NCBI GenBank assembly: GCA_964431385.1
Contig: CAYSJM010000011.1
Span: forward strand, 5,449-69,448
From: UTCHB3 sp964431385
GTDB lineage: Bacteria > Bacteroidota > Ignavibacteria > Ignavibacteriales > Ignavibacteriaceae
Length of the DNA stretch: 64,000 nt
Direction of reading: 5' to 3'
The notes below the pieces were generated by a model, which saw only the letters and a program-made list of their open reading frames with translations, made no database searches and was not told the origin of the DNA. This document shows positions 8,868 through 17,846 of the stretch, one piece after another (the stretch's first letter is position 1; the number at the start of each line of letters is the position of its first letter). The position numbers and the translations under genes are program-made.

Positions 8868-10688
8868 ATGAAAGAAGCTTTAGAAACGGCATTACAAAAT
8901 CTACCTGATAATCCGGGTGTCTATCAGTTTAAAGATGATACGGGGAAGGTTTTGTATGTTGGCAAGGCTAAAAATCTTAAGAATAGAGTCAGGTCTTATT
9001 TCTCAGGGAAGAGTCCAAGCTATAGAATCGAATTAATGGTTTCTAAGGCGGCTGATATCGAGTTTATCGTCACTTCAAGTGAAATTGAGGCTTTGGTTCT
9101 TGAAAATAATCTAATTAAAAAATTAAAGCCCCGTTACAATATCAACCTGAAGGATGATAAAACCTATCCTTACATAAAAGTGACAGCAGAGCTTTTCCCG
9201 CGAATTTATCCCACTCGCAAAGTTTACAAAGATGGTTCACAATATTTTGGACCTTATACTGATGTAAAGAGTATGCGTGCCGCTTTGAGGATGATAACTC
9301 AAATATTTAAGATTAGAAGTTGTAAACTCCCCCTCACTCCTGATGCAATTCAAAAATCGAAATTTAAGGTTTGTCTCGACTACCACATAAAAAAGTGTGA
9401 CGGTCCTTGTGTTGGTTTTCAATCGCTTCAAGAATATAATGTGATGGTGAACCAGGTAATCAAGTTGCTAAAAGGTAGAATTGACGATCTGATAAAGGAA
9501 TTTAAATCCTCAATGCAAGAAGCGGCTTCAAATCTTGAGTTTGAAAAAGCAGCTGATTTCCGGGATAAACTCGAAAAAATTCAGGCATTCTCTGAAAAGC
9601 AAAAGATTGTCAGTGAAGATGAAGTTGACAGAGATATTATAGCGATTGCTAATGAAGCAAAGGATGCGGCTTGCTCTGTTCTGAATATCAGAGCCGGAAA
9701 ACTGATCGGGAAAAAGGAATTCCATCTGCAAAATACTTCTGAGGGGGATGAAAATGAAATTTATTCCGCTTTTATTAAACAATTTTACAACGATTTTATA
9801 GATATCCCCTCGGAGTTGATAACGGGAGTTGAACCGGCAGAATTGGAAGAAATCACTTCCCTTTTGCAGTTTAGATCGGGGAAAAAAATAAAAATATTCA
9901 CGCCAAAAAGGGGTGATCTAAAATCGCTCGTTGAGATGAGTAGAGAGAACGCTGCACTTCAGCTGAAGGAGATTCAGTTACAGAAAGTAAAAAAAGATGG
10001 TAATATCCCATTTACTTTAGCAGCACTTCAACGAGATCTGTACTTAAAAAAGATTCCAAGACATATTGAGTGTTTCGATATTTCCAATTTACAAGGGACA
10101 GACACCGTCGCCAGTATGGTCGTTTTTGTAGATGGGAAGCCCAAAAAATCGCTTTACCGAAAATTTACTATCAAAACAGTCAGTGGTCCTGATGACTTCG
10201 CCAGCATGGAAGAAGTAATCACAAGGCGGTACTCCCGGTTAATCAAAGAGAAAGAGAAATTGCCGGACCTGATAATGGTGGATGGTGGAAAAGGTCAACT
10301 TTCTACCGCAATTTATGCTCTCCGGCTACTTGGAATGAAAAACTTTGAAATAATCGGTCTGGCTAAAAAACTTGAAGAAGTCTTCCTGCCAAAAGACCCG
10401 GACCCGGTTATTATCCCTAAAACTTCATCCGCACTCAAATTATTGCAACAAGTGAGAGATGAAGCACATCGTTTTGCCATAACTTTTCATAGATTAAAGA
10501 GGAGTAAAAGAACTTTTACGACTCAACTTCTTGAGATCGATGGAATCGGCGAAAAACTCGCTACCAAACTGCTCTCTGAGCTCGGTAGTGTAAAAGAAAT
10601 TGAAAATGCCTCACTCGACTCCCTTTCGAAGGTCGTCGGAGATAAGAAGGCAGGGCTTGTCTATAATTATTTTCGGGAATCAAAATGA
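8868..10688 (+). CDS. uvrC: Excinuclease ABC subunit C
   Basis: The nuclease subunit of nucleotide excision repair, incising on both sides of the lesion after UvrAB loading. The 606-residue length is normal. Domains in order: GIY-YIG endonuclease (about 12-95; PGVYQFKDDTGKVLYVGKAK), Cys-rich linker, UVR motif binding UvrB (about 200-240; FEKAADFRDKLEKIQ), RNase H-like C-terminal nuclease (about 375-540; ECFDISNLQGTDTVASMVVF, MVDGGKGQLS, RDEAHRFAITFHR) and a helix-hairpin-helix pair at the end (LLEIDGIGEKLATKLL). The stop overlaps the next start by 4 bp (ATGA), so the L,D-transpeptidase is translationally coupled to it. Confidence 0.97.
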   Translation: MKEALETALQNLPDNPGVYQFKDDTGKVLYVGKAKNLKNRVRSYFSGKSPSYRIELMVSKAADIEFIVTSSEIEALVLENNLIKKLKPRYNINLKDDKTYPYIKVTAELFPRIYPTRKVYKDGSQYFGPYTDVKSMRAALRMITQIFKIRSCKLPLTPDAIQKSKFKVCLDYHIKKCDGPCVGFQSLQEYNVMVNQVIKLLKGRIDDLIKEFKSSMQEAASNLEFEKAADFRDKLEKIQAFSEKQKIVSEDEVDRDIIAIANEAKDAACSVLNIRAGKLIGKKEFHLQNTSEGDENEIYSAFIKQFYNDFIDIPSELITGVEPAELEEITSLLQFRSGKKIKIFTPKRGDLKSLVEMSRENAALQLKEIQLQKVKKDGNIPFTLAALQRDLYLKKIPRHIECFDISNLQGTDTVASMVVFVDGKPKKSLYRKFTIKTVSGPDDFASMEEVITRRYSRLIKEKEKLPDLIMVDGGKGQLSTAIYALRLLGMKNFEIIGLAKKLEEVFLPKDPDPVIIPKTSSALKLLQQVRDEAHRFAITFHRLKRSKRTFTTQLLEIDGIGEKLATKLLSELGSVKEIENASLDSLSKVVGDKKAGLVYNYFRESK

Positions 10689-11614
10689 CTACATTAACCA
10701 AACTACTTGTTTTTCTCTCTTTTTGCTCAATTCTGATAGCACTCTCGATGGCAGAAATTCCAAAACCTGTTTATCAGAAACCTTTGCAGAGAAAAATTGA
10801 TATCAGCTATCTCCGGTATTTGGATAAAAAAATAAAAGATACTTTATACACTACAAGAAAATCTTACATTGAAATTGACCTGAAAACCCAACAGGCAGCG
10901 GTGATAATGAAAACGGGTGAGAGATTCAATTTCCCCGTCTCTACCGGTACAAATACCATCTCTCAAGGTGTGCTTACCAACGAAGGAGTTTTTGCAATTT
11001 TCTCAAAGCAGGAAGTGGCAGTCTCCAAAGATTTTAACTGCAACCTGTACTATTGGATGCAATTCAATTATGGTATCGGGCTACACGGCCTGGATGGAAA
11101 TTCTTATTATGTGTTCCTCGGTAAAATGCCCAGTTCACACGGTTGTGTAAGAACATCAAACGAAGATATTAAAATTGCCTTCTCACTTGTTGAGTTTGGT
11201 TCCCCTGTACTTGTTAGATCAGGTGATAATAATGCAGTTACCGTCTCTTTCGTCGAACCAAACGATCCCTACGCTTACACTCCAAAAGCCAATGAAATTA
11301 AGAATCTTCTTAATACTCGTTTGAATGACCTGTACAAAGGTAATTTTGAGAAATTATTCTCGCAGAAAATAGTAATCGATGACTTGAACCTCGGTATGGG
11401 CGGAGTTACAATTGGTGATATCAGCAAAGTTCCCGATGCTAAAATGTTACTTTATAAAACAAATTTTGAAACCAATTCCTTAACCAAAGATTTTATGCCG
11501 AAAGTGCCAGGTTTGGATGTATCAGAAATTGTTGAGGAGAAAGACAGCACAAAAACGAAGCAGGATGACACTCTTAAAAAGAAACCTGATGAAAATATTC
11601 AACTTAAACCGTAA
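10685..11614 (+). CDS. L,D-transpeptidase (YkuD family), secreted
   Basis: A 309-residue exported enzyme. Residues 1-23 form a signal peptide (LLVFLSFCSILIALSMA). The YkuD catalytic domain spans about residues 58-178: HGLDGNS with His134, then SSHGCVRTSNEDI with catalytic Cys154 and the SHGCVR consensus at 151-156. Such enzymes cross-link peptidoglycan 3-3 or attach proteins to it. Behind the catalytic domain lies a ~130-residue extension with no motif I recognise, ending in a Lys/Asp/Thr-rich tail. It overlaps uvrC by 4 bp and its own 3' end overlaps the downstream lipoprotein gene by 26 bp, indicating an operon uvrC-ldt-lipoprotein-sixA. Confidence 0.9.
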   Translation: MTTLTKLLVFLSFCSILIALSMAEIPKPVYQKPLQRKIDISYLRYLDKKIKDTLYTTRKSYIEIDLKTQQAAVIMKTGERFNFPVSTGTNTISQGVLTNEGVFAIFSKQEVAVSKDFNCNLYYWMQFNYGIGLHGLDGNSYYVFLGKMPSSHGCVRTSNEDIKIAFSLVEFGSPVLVRSGDNNAVTVSFVEPNDPYAYTPKANEIKNLLNTRLNDLYKGNFEKLFSQKIVIDDLNLGMGGVTIGDISKVPDAKMLLYKTNFETNSLTKDFMPKVPGLDVSEIVEEKDSTKTKQDDTLKKKPDENIQLKP

Positions 11615-12752
11615 ATATTTTACTCTTTTAGTCCCTTTTGTTGTTATACTTTTTATTGCCGGTTGTAGTAAACCTGCACCTAAATATGAGTCAAAAATCG
11701 TATCCGGTAAAGAGATAATCTCATTAATTGATAATTACATTAATGGTGATGAAAGAGCTGAAGCAAAATTAAAAGATCCGTTTGAATTTAATATTCTCGA
11801 TGCAAAATATTACCGTAAAACAGAGATTGACAGTATGAAAATTGACGGTAAAACATATTTTGCAGTAACAATGCAACATAAAAATGCCGCATTTAATAAG
11901 TTCCTTATCTACAACGATACTCTGGGATTACTCCTCCACGACAAAAATGTACCGGGCTCCCTAAGTTACAAACGCCTGTTCGTCGGTGAAAAAGAGTTTT
12001 TTGCCATACTTCAAAAATTCTCCGTTAAAAGTATCGTTAATGTCGAATACTTAAAAATCTACGATATCAAAGACGAAAAAGCAACACTTTTATTCGAAAA
12101 TTACACTGAAGTTTCTTCTCCTGCATTTCTTGGCAAAATGTCTTTCAATGCTGCCAAAGGACAACCCGCAACACTCACTTTTAAGCTTTATGGCAACAAA
12201 TCAGAGTTTAAACCTTTAAAAATTGAGTATAACGAAAAAGGTGAATTCTCCACAAAAGCTACCAAATGGCAAGAATTGCTGTCGAGTTATCTTGCAGGCT
12301 TCGAGACAAATGAAAAGATTACTGATATTACTGAAGAGTTGCCCAAATATTACAACACAAGATTTGACCTGATGCGGATGTATCTCCCTGAAAAATGGGA
12401 AATAAAAAATGGAATAGAAATAAAATCGTTGTTCAAAGAAAAGGTGACAGGTACTGTAGCAACCAGAGCAAAGAAGGATATCCAGGTTTTTATATTCGAT
12501 CTCGAAAAAAACAGTCCGGTAAGAGTTTATCTTAAAGACATTAACTTTACTCTTCTAAGCAACGAGTTCAACTATTCACTGTTTAGTTCAAAGTTGATTA
12601 AACAGGAAGATGAGGTGATACAACATTTGCTGGTGAAATGCGAAAATGAAGAATGTCTTGTGACTATAAAATGTAGCGAGTCGTTTTACAATAATAATTA
12701 TCCGTTGGTTTACTACATGATAAATTCTGTAAACCTGAATTGTTTCCAATAA
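11589..12752 (+). CDS. Hypothetical lipoprotein
   Basis: A lipoprotein of 387 residues that I do not recognise. The ATG at 11589 (MKIFNLNRKYFTLLVPF) gives an ideal lipoprotein signal, LLVPFVVILFIAGCSK with lipobox IAGC. A longer open frame starts at 11517, but its extra residues are Lys/Arg-rich and would bury the signal, so I reject that start. The mature part is mixed alpha/beta in look, with many Lys and Tyr and two Cys near the C-terminus (VKCENEECLVTIKCSESF), and no catalytic motif. It overlaps the L,D-transpeptidase by 26 bp and may work with it in the envelope; that is inference from position only. Confidence 0.8.
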   Translation: MKIFNLNRKYFTLLVPFVVILFIAGCSKPAPKYESKIVSGKEIISLIDNYINGDERAEAKLKDPFEFNILDAKYYRKTEIDSMKIDGKTYFAVTMQHKNAAFNKFLIYNDTLGLLLHDKNVPGSLSYKRLFVGEKEFFAILQKFSVKSIVNVEYLKIYDIKDEKATLLFENYTEVSSPAFLGKMSFNAAKGQPATLTFKLYGNKSEFKPLKIEYNEKGEFSTKATKWQELLSSYLAGFETNEKITDITEELPKYYNTRFDLMRMYLPEKWEIKNGIEIKSLFKEKVTGTVATRAKKDIQVFIFDLEKNSPVRVYLKDINFTLLSNEFNYSLFSSKLIKQEDEVIQHLLVKCENEECLVTIKCSESFYNNNYPLVYYMINSVNLNCFQ

Positions 12753-12764
12753 ACGACAAATAAG

Positions 12765-13244
12765 ATGAATCTATTTATAATACGACATACTGAGGCAGAA
12801 TACCTGCCTACCGGGCCCGGAGGTGAGAGACAGATTACCCCTGAAGGGAAATTGTTATTTCAATCTTCTGTACAGAATATTCTTTCGTCCTTCAAGGATC
12901 TCGATTTAATAATCTCATCCCCTGCTCTTAGGACAAAGCAAACTATGGAAATTCTGGTTGAGAGTTTAGGTTTTAGTGTAAAAACTGAATTGGCAAAAGA
13001 ACTAATGAGTGGTTCGCCTGTCGCTGATATGTACCACCTGATTAATTCGTATAAGAAAGAAAATGTTGCCGTGGTTATGCATGAACCTGAAGCTTCACTT
13101 CTTTTGGTTAATGCTGCCGGTACAGGTGCATTAGATGTTTACTTTAAACCGGGTACCGTTGCAAAAGTAGCGTTTCCGGGGAAAATGAGACCGCACACCG
13201 GTCGGATCCATTTTTTAGTTCCACCTGACCTGTTCATAAAATAA
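12765..13244 (+). CDS. Histidine phosphatase family protein (SixA-like)
   Basis: A small 159-residue histidine phosphatase. The catalytic RH motif is at residues 7-8 (IIRHTEAEY), a second Arg is in SSPALRTKQT (Arg56) and the second catalytic His is in VVMHEPEASLL (His106), as in SixA, which dephosphorylates His residues of phosphotransfer proteins. Other members act on small phosphorylated metabolites, so the substrate is not certain. It is the last gene of the uvrC cluster, 12 bp after the lipoprotein. Its stop codon lies only 5 bp from the 3' end of the convergent SRP RNA gene, whose terminal stem and U-run likely also end transcription of this operon. Confidence 0.87.
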   Translation: MNLFIIRHTEAEYLPTGPGGERQITPEGKLLFQSSVQNILSSFKDLDLIISSPALRTKQTMEILVESLGFSVKTELAKELMSGSPVADMYHLINSYKKENVAVVMHEPEASLLLVNAAGTGALDVYFKPGTVAKVAFPGKMRPHTGRIHFLVPPDLFIK

Positions 13245-13249
13245 AAAAA

Positions 13250-13331
13250 GGCTCTGACTACACAAGATACATGCTTACCGCTGCTTCCTTCCGGACCTGA
13301 CGGGGTTGGGCACTCACCTGTTAGCAGAGCC
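13250..13331 (-). ncRNA. ffs: Signal recognition particle RNA, small bacterial (4.5S) type
   Basis: On the minus strand the sequence contains the invariant SRP domain IV core GTCAGGTCCGGAAGGAAGCA followed by GC, flanked by pairing arms, and the whole is closed by a 7-bp terminal stem GGCTCTG (5', 13331-13325) with CAGAGCC (3', 13256-13250). The 3' arm is followed by TTTTTTTATTTTAT, so the terminal helix plus U-run doubles as a terminator. The RNA core is about 82 nt, a short version that lacks an Alu domain, as expected for most Gram-negative bacteria; the true 5' end may extend to about 13345. It partners with Ffh (not in this window) to target membrane proteins. The 71-codon ORF at 13139-13354 over it is spurious. 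Confidence 0.96.
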
Positions 13332-13351
13332 AAAATCAATAAAATCAGTCC

Positions 13352-13359
13352 CAAATATA
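13352..13359 (-). promoter_or_regulatory. Possible SRP RNA promoter box (TAnnTTTG type)
   Basis: Minus-strand TATATTTG lies about 20 bp before the 5' stem of the SRP RNA. It matches the Bacteroidetes -7 consensus TAnnTTTG; the -33 element is not evident. The remaining DNA up to the dehydrogenase start at 13599 (about 240 bp) shows nothing else I can name. Confidence 0.35.
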
Positions 13360-13598
13360 ACCATTATTCACAAATAAATCAAAACAACCTCTACTATTTC
13401 ATCTGACATTCAACATCTTCCGCTTTGTTTAAATCTCCCTTCAGCTCAAAACCTGGATAATCCCGTTTAATTTCTCATCTTAGGATGCCTTTTTACCCAT
13501 GAAAACCAACTTCTAATGGGGGCTCCGTTTTTCTTTGGCACTTACACATTTAAAGGTTAATTTTAAAGATGGAAAAATATTTTTTCACAGGAGATCAA

Positions 13599-15149
13599 AT
13601 GAATATTCCCCCCTTTATAAATGAATCTTATATAGACTTCACAAAAAAAGAAAACTTCGATCTGCAAAAGAATGCAATTAACGAAGTAAAAAAACAACTT
13701 GGCAGATCATATCCTCTAATCATCGGTGGTAAAGAAGTGGTTACTGAAAGAACATTCAATTCTTACAGTCCATCGAACACTGATGAATTGATAGCAACTT
13801 TTAGCAAAGGTGATGTTGACCTTGCAAACAATGCTGTTGATGAAGCCCTTAAAGCCTTCGAAACATGGAGATTTGTAGAGCCCGCAGAAAGAGCCGCACT
13901 TCTTTTTAGAGCTGCAGAAATCACTCGCAGAAGAAAGCTCGAAATAAATGCATGGATGATTCTTGAAGCCGGCAAAAACTATGGTGAAGCTGATGCAGAT
14001 ACCGCAGAAGCGATCGACTTTATGGAGTTTTATGCTCGCGAAATGCTCAGGTATGCAGAGAAACAACCGATTACACCGATACCGGGTGAAGCAAATGAAA
14101 TGGTTTATATTCCTCTCGGAGTTGGCGTTATTATTCCACCATGGAATTTCCCGTTCGCTATCCTTGCAGGAATGTCATCTGCTGCAATAGTTTGCGGTAA
14201 CACAATTGTACTGAAACCTTCATCAGATACCCCGATGATGGGAAGATTATTTTATGAGATAATGCAAGAAGCCGGCGTGCCTGACGGTGTTCTCAATTTC
14301 CTCCCCGGTTCGGGTGGAGAAGTTGGTGATACACTTGTAGCTCATCCAAAAGTGCGATTTATCTCCTTCACCGGATCGATGGAGGTTGGCATTCACATTT
14401 ATGAGCTTGCAGCCAAAGTTCAACCCGGTCAAATCTGGTTAAAAAGAGTTGTTGCTGAAATGGGTGGCAAAGATAGCATAGTAATTGATGCCGATTGCAA
14501 CCTCGACGACGCTGCAGATGGAATTGTAGCCGCAGCCTTTGGTTATCAGGGACAAAAATGCAGTGCCTGCTCAAGAGCCATAATTGATGAAAAAGTTTAT
14601 GATTCACTCGTGGACAAGATCAAAGAACGCGTGGACAAAATTCAAATTGGACCGGCTGAAGACAACTTCAGGATGGGTCCGGTTGCCAGTGCTTCCGCCG
14701 AAAGAGGAATTTTGAAGTATATCGAAATTGGTAAGACTGAAGGCAGGCTTTTGACGGGTGGTGGTAAAGCTGAAGGCAACGGTTACTACATTAAACCTAC
14801 CGTTTTTGCTGATATCGACCCGATGGCTCGCATTTCACAAGAGGAGATTTTTGGACCCGTTTTAGCTCTAATTAAATCTCCTAATTTCGACGAGTCATTA
14901 AAAATATGCAATAACACCATTTATGGACTCACAGGAGCGGTTTACTCAAACGACCGTGAAAAGCTCAATCGTGCAAAGAAGGAACTTCTGATCGGAAACC
15001 TCTATTTGAATAGAAAATGTACCGGTGCAATGGTTGGTGGGCATCCGTTTGGTGGTTTTAACATGTCAGGAACTGATTCCAAGGCCGGTGGAAGAGATTA
15101 TCTTCTCCTGTTCCTGCAAGCTAAAACAATGAGTGAAAAAATTGGATAA
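13599..15149 (+). CDS. L-glutamate gamma-semialdehyde (1-pyrroline-5-carboxylate) dehydrogenase
   Basis: Oxidises glutamate gamma-semialdehyde to glutamate with NAD(P)+, the second step of proline catabolism (RocA/PruA type, stand-alone form of 516 residues). I place the start at ATG 13599, which has AGGAG at a 5-nt spacing; an in-frame ATG at 13569 has none. The ALDH fold is complete: PPWNFPFA (substrate/oxyanion Asn), KPSSDTPMMG, FTGSMEVG, general base Glu287 in EMGGKDS, and catalytic Cys321 in GYQGQKCSACSR. The C-terminal GGFNMSGTDSKAGG is characteristic of the P5CDH branch. A terminator follows at 15155. No proline dehydrogenase gene is nearby. Confidence 0.94.
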   Translation: MNIPPFINESYIDFTKKENFDLQKNAINEVKKQLGRSYPLIIGGKEVVTERTFNSYSPSNTDELIATFSKGDVDLANNAVDEALKAFETWRFVEPAERAALLFRAAEITRRRKLEINAWMILEAGKNYGEADADTAEAIDFMEFYAREMLRYAEKQPITPIPGEANEMVYIPLGVGVIIPPWNFPFAILAGMSSAAIVCGNTIVLKPSSDTPMMGRLFYEIMQEAGVPDGVLNFLPGSGGEVGDTLVAHPKVRFISFTGSMEVGIHIYELAAKVQPGQIWLKRVVAEMGGKDSIVIDADCNLDDAADGIVAAAFGYQGQKCSACSRAIIDEKVYDSLVDKIKERVDKIQIGPAEDNFRMGPVASASAERGILKYIEIGKTEGRLLTGGGKAEGNGYYIKPTVFADIDPMARISQEEIFGPVLALIKSPNFDESLKICNNTIYGLTGAVYSNDREKLNRAKKELLIGNLYLNRKCTGAMVGGHPFGGFNMSGTDSKAGGRDYLLLFLQAKTMSEKIG

Positions 15150-15154
15150 TTGGC

Positions 15155-15177
15155 GGGGAGTAAACAACTCCCCTTTT
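15155..15177 (+). terminator. Rho-independent terminator after P5C dehydrogenase gene
   Basis: GGGGAG (15155-15160) pairs with CTCCCC (15168-15173) around a 7-nt loop and is followed by TTTT. It lies 5 bp past the stop codon and separates the dehydrogenase from sucC. Confidence 0.8.
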
Positions 15178-15201
15178 GTAAAATTAATCACAGGTTTATA
15201 G

Positions 15202-16374
15202 ATGAAAATTCATGAATATCAGGCTAAAGAAATCCTGAGAAAATTTAATGTCGCGGTTCCCAAAGGATTCCCTGTCTTCACTCCTGAAGAAGCCGTTAAA
15301 GTCGCCAAAGAAGAATTAGGTGGCAGTGTATGGGTGGTAAAAGCACAAATTCACGCCGGTGGCAGAGGCAAAGGCGGCGGTGTTAAGGTCGCAAAATCGC
15401 TCCATGAGGTTTATGAATATTCAAAAGCCATTCTTGGAATGAACCTGATTACTCATCAGACCGGTCCCGAAGGCAGAATCGTAAAGAGATTGCTCGTTGA
15501 ACAAGGTATCAATATTGAAAAAGAACTCTACATCGGTATTACCCTCGACCGTGCCATTTCAAAAAATGTTTTGATGGCTTCTACCGAAGGTGGTATGGAA
15601 ATTGAGAAAGTTGCTGAAGAATCACCGGAAAAGATTATCAAAGAGACTATCGAACCTTCGATTGGGCTTCGTCCTCATCAGGCAAGAAAAATAGCTTTCG
15701 CACTTGGTTTAAGCGGTGTTCAACACAAAAATGCAGTAAACTTCCTCTTGGCTCTTTACAAAGCCTATGATGCAACTGATGCCTCACTTGCTGAAATCAA
15801 TCCTCTTGTTGTCACCAAAGAAGGTGATGTGATGGCTCTTGATGCAAAAATGAATTTTGATGACAATGCTCTCTTCCGTCACCGAGACATAATGGAATAC
15901 CGTGACATTGATGAAGAGGACCCGCTTGAAGTGGAGGCGTCCCGTTACAACCTGAATTATATTAAACTCGACGGAAATGTCGGTTGTATGGTGAACGGAG
16001 CCGGTTTGGCGATGGGAACCATGGATATAATTAAGCTTGCCGGAGGTGAACCCGCTAACTTCCTCGATGTTGGTGGTGGAGCAAACAAAGAAACTGTTTC
16101 GAATGGTTTTAAGATTATTCTTTCTGATCCTAATGTGAAAGCAATATTGATCAATATCTTTGGTGGTATCGTAAGATGCGACCGTGTTGCGGAAGGCGTT
16201 ATTAATGCCGCAAAAGAAATTGAAATATCGTTGCCTATAGTTGTTCGTCTCGAAGGAACCAATGCAAAAGAGGCAAGAGCTATGCTTGCAAAATCGGGTT
16301 TAAGCCTTATTCCGGCTTCAACACTCGCTGATGCGGCAGAAAAGATCACTCGTGTATTGGCGATGAATAACTAA
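15202..16374 (+). CDS. sucC: Succinyl-CoA synthetase (ADP/GDP-forming) beta subunit
   Basis: TCA-cycle enzyme subunit that, with SucD, interconverts succinyl-CoA and succinate with substrate-level phosphorylation. The 390-residue protein starts MKIHEYQAKEILRKF as in SucC, has the ATP-grasp nucleotide-binding segment (VVKAQIHAGGRGKGGGV, about residues 44-60), AEINPLVV with the Mg-ligand region, and the C-terminal CoA-ligase domain (GLAMGTMDIIKLAGGEPANF, DVGGGANKE, INIFGGIVRCDRVAEG). sucD is not adjacent; the next gene is a TPR protein 38 bp downstream. icd, another TCA gene, is on the other strand at 25896. Confidence 0.97.
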   Translation: MKIHEYQAKEILRKFNVAVPKGFPVFTPEEAVKVAKEELGGSVWVVKAQIHAGGRGKGGGVKVAKSLHEVYEYSKAILGMNLITHQTGPEGRIVKRLLVEQGINIEKELYIGITLDRAISKNVLMASTEGGMEIEKVAEESPEKIIKETIEPSIGLRPHQARKIAFALGLSGVQHKNAVNFLLALYKAYDATDASLAEINPLVVTKEGDVMALDAKMNFDDNALFRHRDIMEYRDIDEEDPLEVEASRYNLNYIKLDGNVGCMVNGAGLAMGTMDIIKLAGGEPANFLDVGGGANKETVSNGFKIILSDPNVKAILINIFGGIVRCDRVAEGVINAAKEIEISLPIVVRLEGTNAKEARAMLAKSGLSLIPASTLADAAEKITRVLAMNN

Positions 16375-16412
16375 GTATCAGAAGTTTTTAGTTCAGTTAA
16401 ATAAGGATTTTA

Positions 16413-17846
16413 ATGTCAGATTTTGAGAGAAATAGTTTTGATTTTGGCAGAGATGATTTCAGTGAGAATTTTCTTAATGAGATCGTTGAAAGATGCAAAC
16501 TTATTATCTCCGGTGATCTTAAGGATGAAGCAATTGAATATATCGATAATTCAATCGAAATTCTTTTGGATAATTACCGCTATGAGGAGGTTCTTGAACT
16601 CGTCAAAGAGCTGATCGCAGCAAATCCATTTAACTATGAAAACTATTATAGAGCGGGTTTCTGCCTGTTTAGAATGAATGAACCCGCTCTGGCTTATCGC
16701 AGTCTTAGCAAAGCACTTTCTTTGAACCCTAAGAGTACTTCGGTGCTAATAGAAAAAGCGATGGTCTGTATAAATCTCAATCGCCTTAAAGAAGCTACAG
16801 GCTACCTAAAAGCTGCTTATGAAGTTGACCGAAATGATGCCCGCACATTCTTTTCTTATGGTCTCATTTATAGAAGAATTGGGAAATATAACAAAGCAAT
16901 TAAATTCCTGAAAAAGGCTTCATCTATTGATCCCGAAAATCCGGAAATTTTATTCCTGCTCGCACACTGCTATCGTGATATCAATAATCAGGCGTTTGCG
17001 ATGGATACTATCGAGCGATATCTCGAACTGGAGCCCAGATGTTCAGATGGCTGGATGTTTAAGGGTCAAATCCTCGAAAGACTGAACAGAGTTGAAAGAG
17101 CATTGAATGCATTTAGCACTTCAATGGATCTTGATCCTCTCAATCTATCTTCTTTATTCTCTTTTGTTGAGCTGAATATTGGTCTCAAGAAATATAAAAT
17201 TGCCTCCGAGTCTCTCAATTCTGCGTTACTCGTCCATCCGGAAAACTTTGTAATTTTATTCAAATTGGGCGAAATCTCTCAATTGAAACAGGACTATTTT
17301 GCTGCGGCAGAATTTTTCTCAAAGGCTATCGATGCGGACAGAAAGTTTGCATCAGCTTACATCGAAAGAGCTTTTTGCTACCTAAAAACCGGTGACTACC
17401 AGGATGCACTTCGTGATTTTAGGGATGCACTCATCTATTCCACAAAAGACGGAAAAGGTCTATGGGGTGGTTTTGGGAAGTGGGGCTTCAGATTAGGCGA
17501 CGATGATAAAGAATATATCTCCCATTTTGAAGAGATTTTATCTATTGATAGTGAAAATGCACTTACCTGGTTACAGCTTGCTGAAATAAAACTTGATTAT
17601 AAAAATCCTCACCATACTCTGCTTTGTGTAGAAAATGCATTAAAGCAAAAACCGTTGAACGGAAAAGCTTTTTTCCTTCTCTCACGCCTGGCATACAAGT
17701 TGGGCAACAACAAACAAGGACTCGCTTACTTAAGAACAGCATTTAAATTTGACAAAACCCTTATTGCCGGTTTTAAGAAGAAAAATCCCCTCATTTACTA
17801 TTCGAGGGTATTCCAAAGCCTGTTTGGCGATCTGATTGAAAAATAG
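16413..17846 (+). CDS. Tetratricopeptide repeat protein
   Basis: A 477-residue protein made almost wholly of TPR units from about residue 30 to 460. Clear repeats include YYRAGFCLFRMNEPALAYRS, ARTFFSYGLIYRRIGKYNKA and ILFLLAHCYRDINNQAFAMD, each with the TPR A/G/Y/A pattern. There is no signal peptide or membrane segment, so it should be a cytosolic scaffold. The N-terminus is acidic and serine/phenylalanine rich. Start ATG 16413 has AAGGA at a 5-nt spacing. The stop shares one base with the GTG start of aroE, so the two genes are coupled. The partner is unknown. Confidence 0.9.
   Translation: MSDFERNSFDFGRDDFSENFLNEIVERCKLIISGDLKDEAIEYIDNSIEILLDNYRYEEVLELVKELIAANPFNYENYYRAGFCLFRMNEPALAYRSLSKALSLNPKSTSVLIEKAMVCINLNRLKEATGYLKAAYEVDRNDARTFFSYGLIYRRIGKYNKAIKFLKKASSIDPENPEILFLLAHCYRDINNQAFAMDTIERYLELEPRCSDGWMFKGQILERLNRVERALNAFSTSMDLDPLNLSSLFSFVELNIGLKKYKIASESLNSALLVHPENFVILFKLGEISQLKQDYFAAAEFFSKAIDADRKFASAYIERAFCYLKTGDYQDALRDFRDALIYSTKDGKGLWGGFGKWGFRLGDDDKEYISHFEEILSIDSENALTWLQLAEIKLDYKNPHHTLLCVENALKQKPLNGKAFFLLSRLAYKLGNNKQGLAYLRTAFKFDKTLIAGFKKKNPLIYYSRVFQSLFGDLIEK

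Noticed and set aside
13139..13354. Minus-strand ORF of 71 codons over the SRP RNA
   Set aside because: It simply reads through the SRP RNA core and part of the sixA gene; the RNA gene explains the sequence.
13535..13552. Sigma-54-like TTTGGCACTTACACATT before the P5C dehydrogenase gene
   Set aside because: The -24 element is excellent but the -12 position has TT instead of GC, so it fails the key spacing rule.
13332..13598. Additional RNA or small gene in the gap after the SRP RNA
   Set aside because: Apart from a possible promoter box I found no ORF with a ribosome-binding site and no cloverleaf or riboswitch-like structure.
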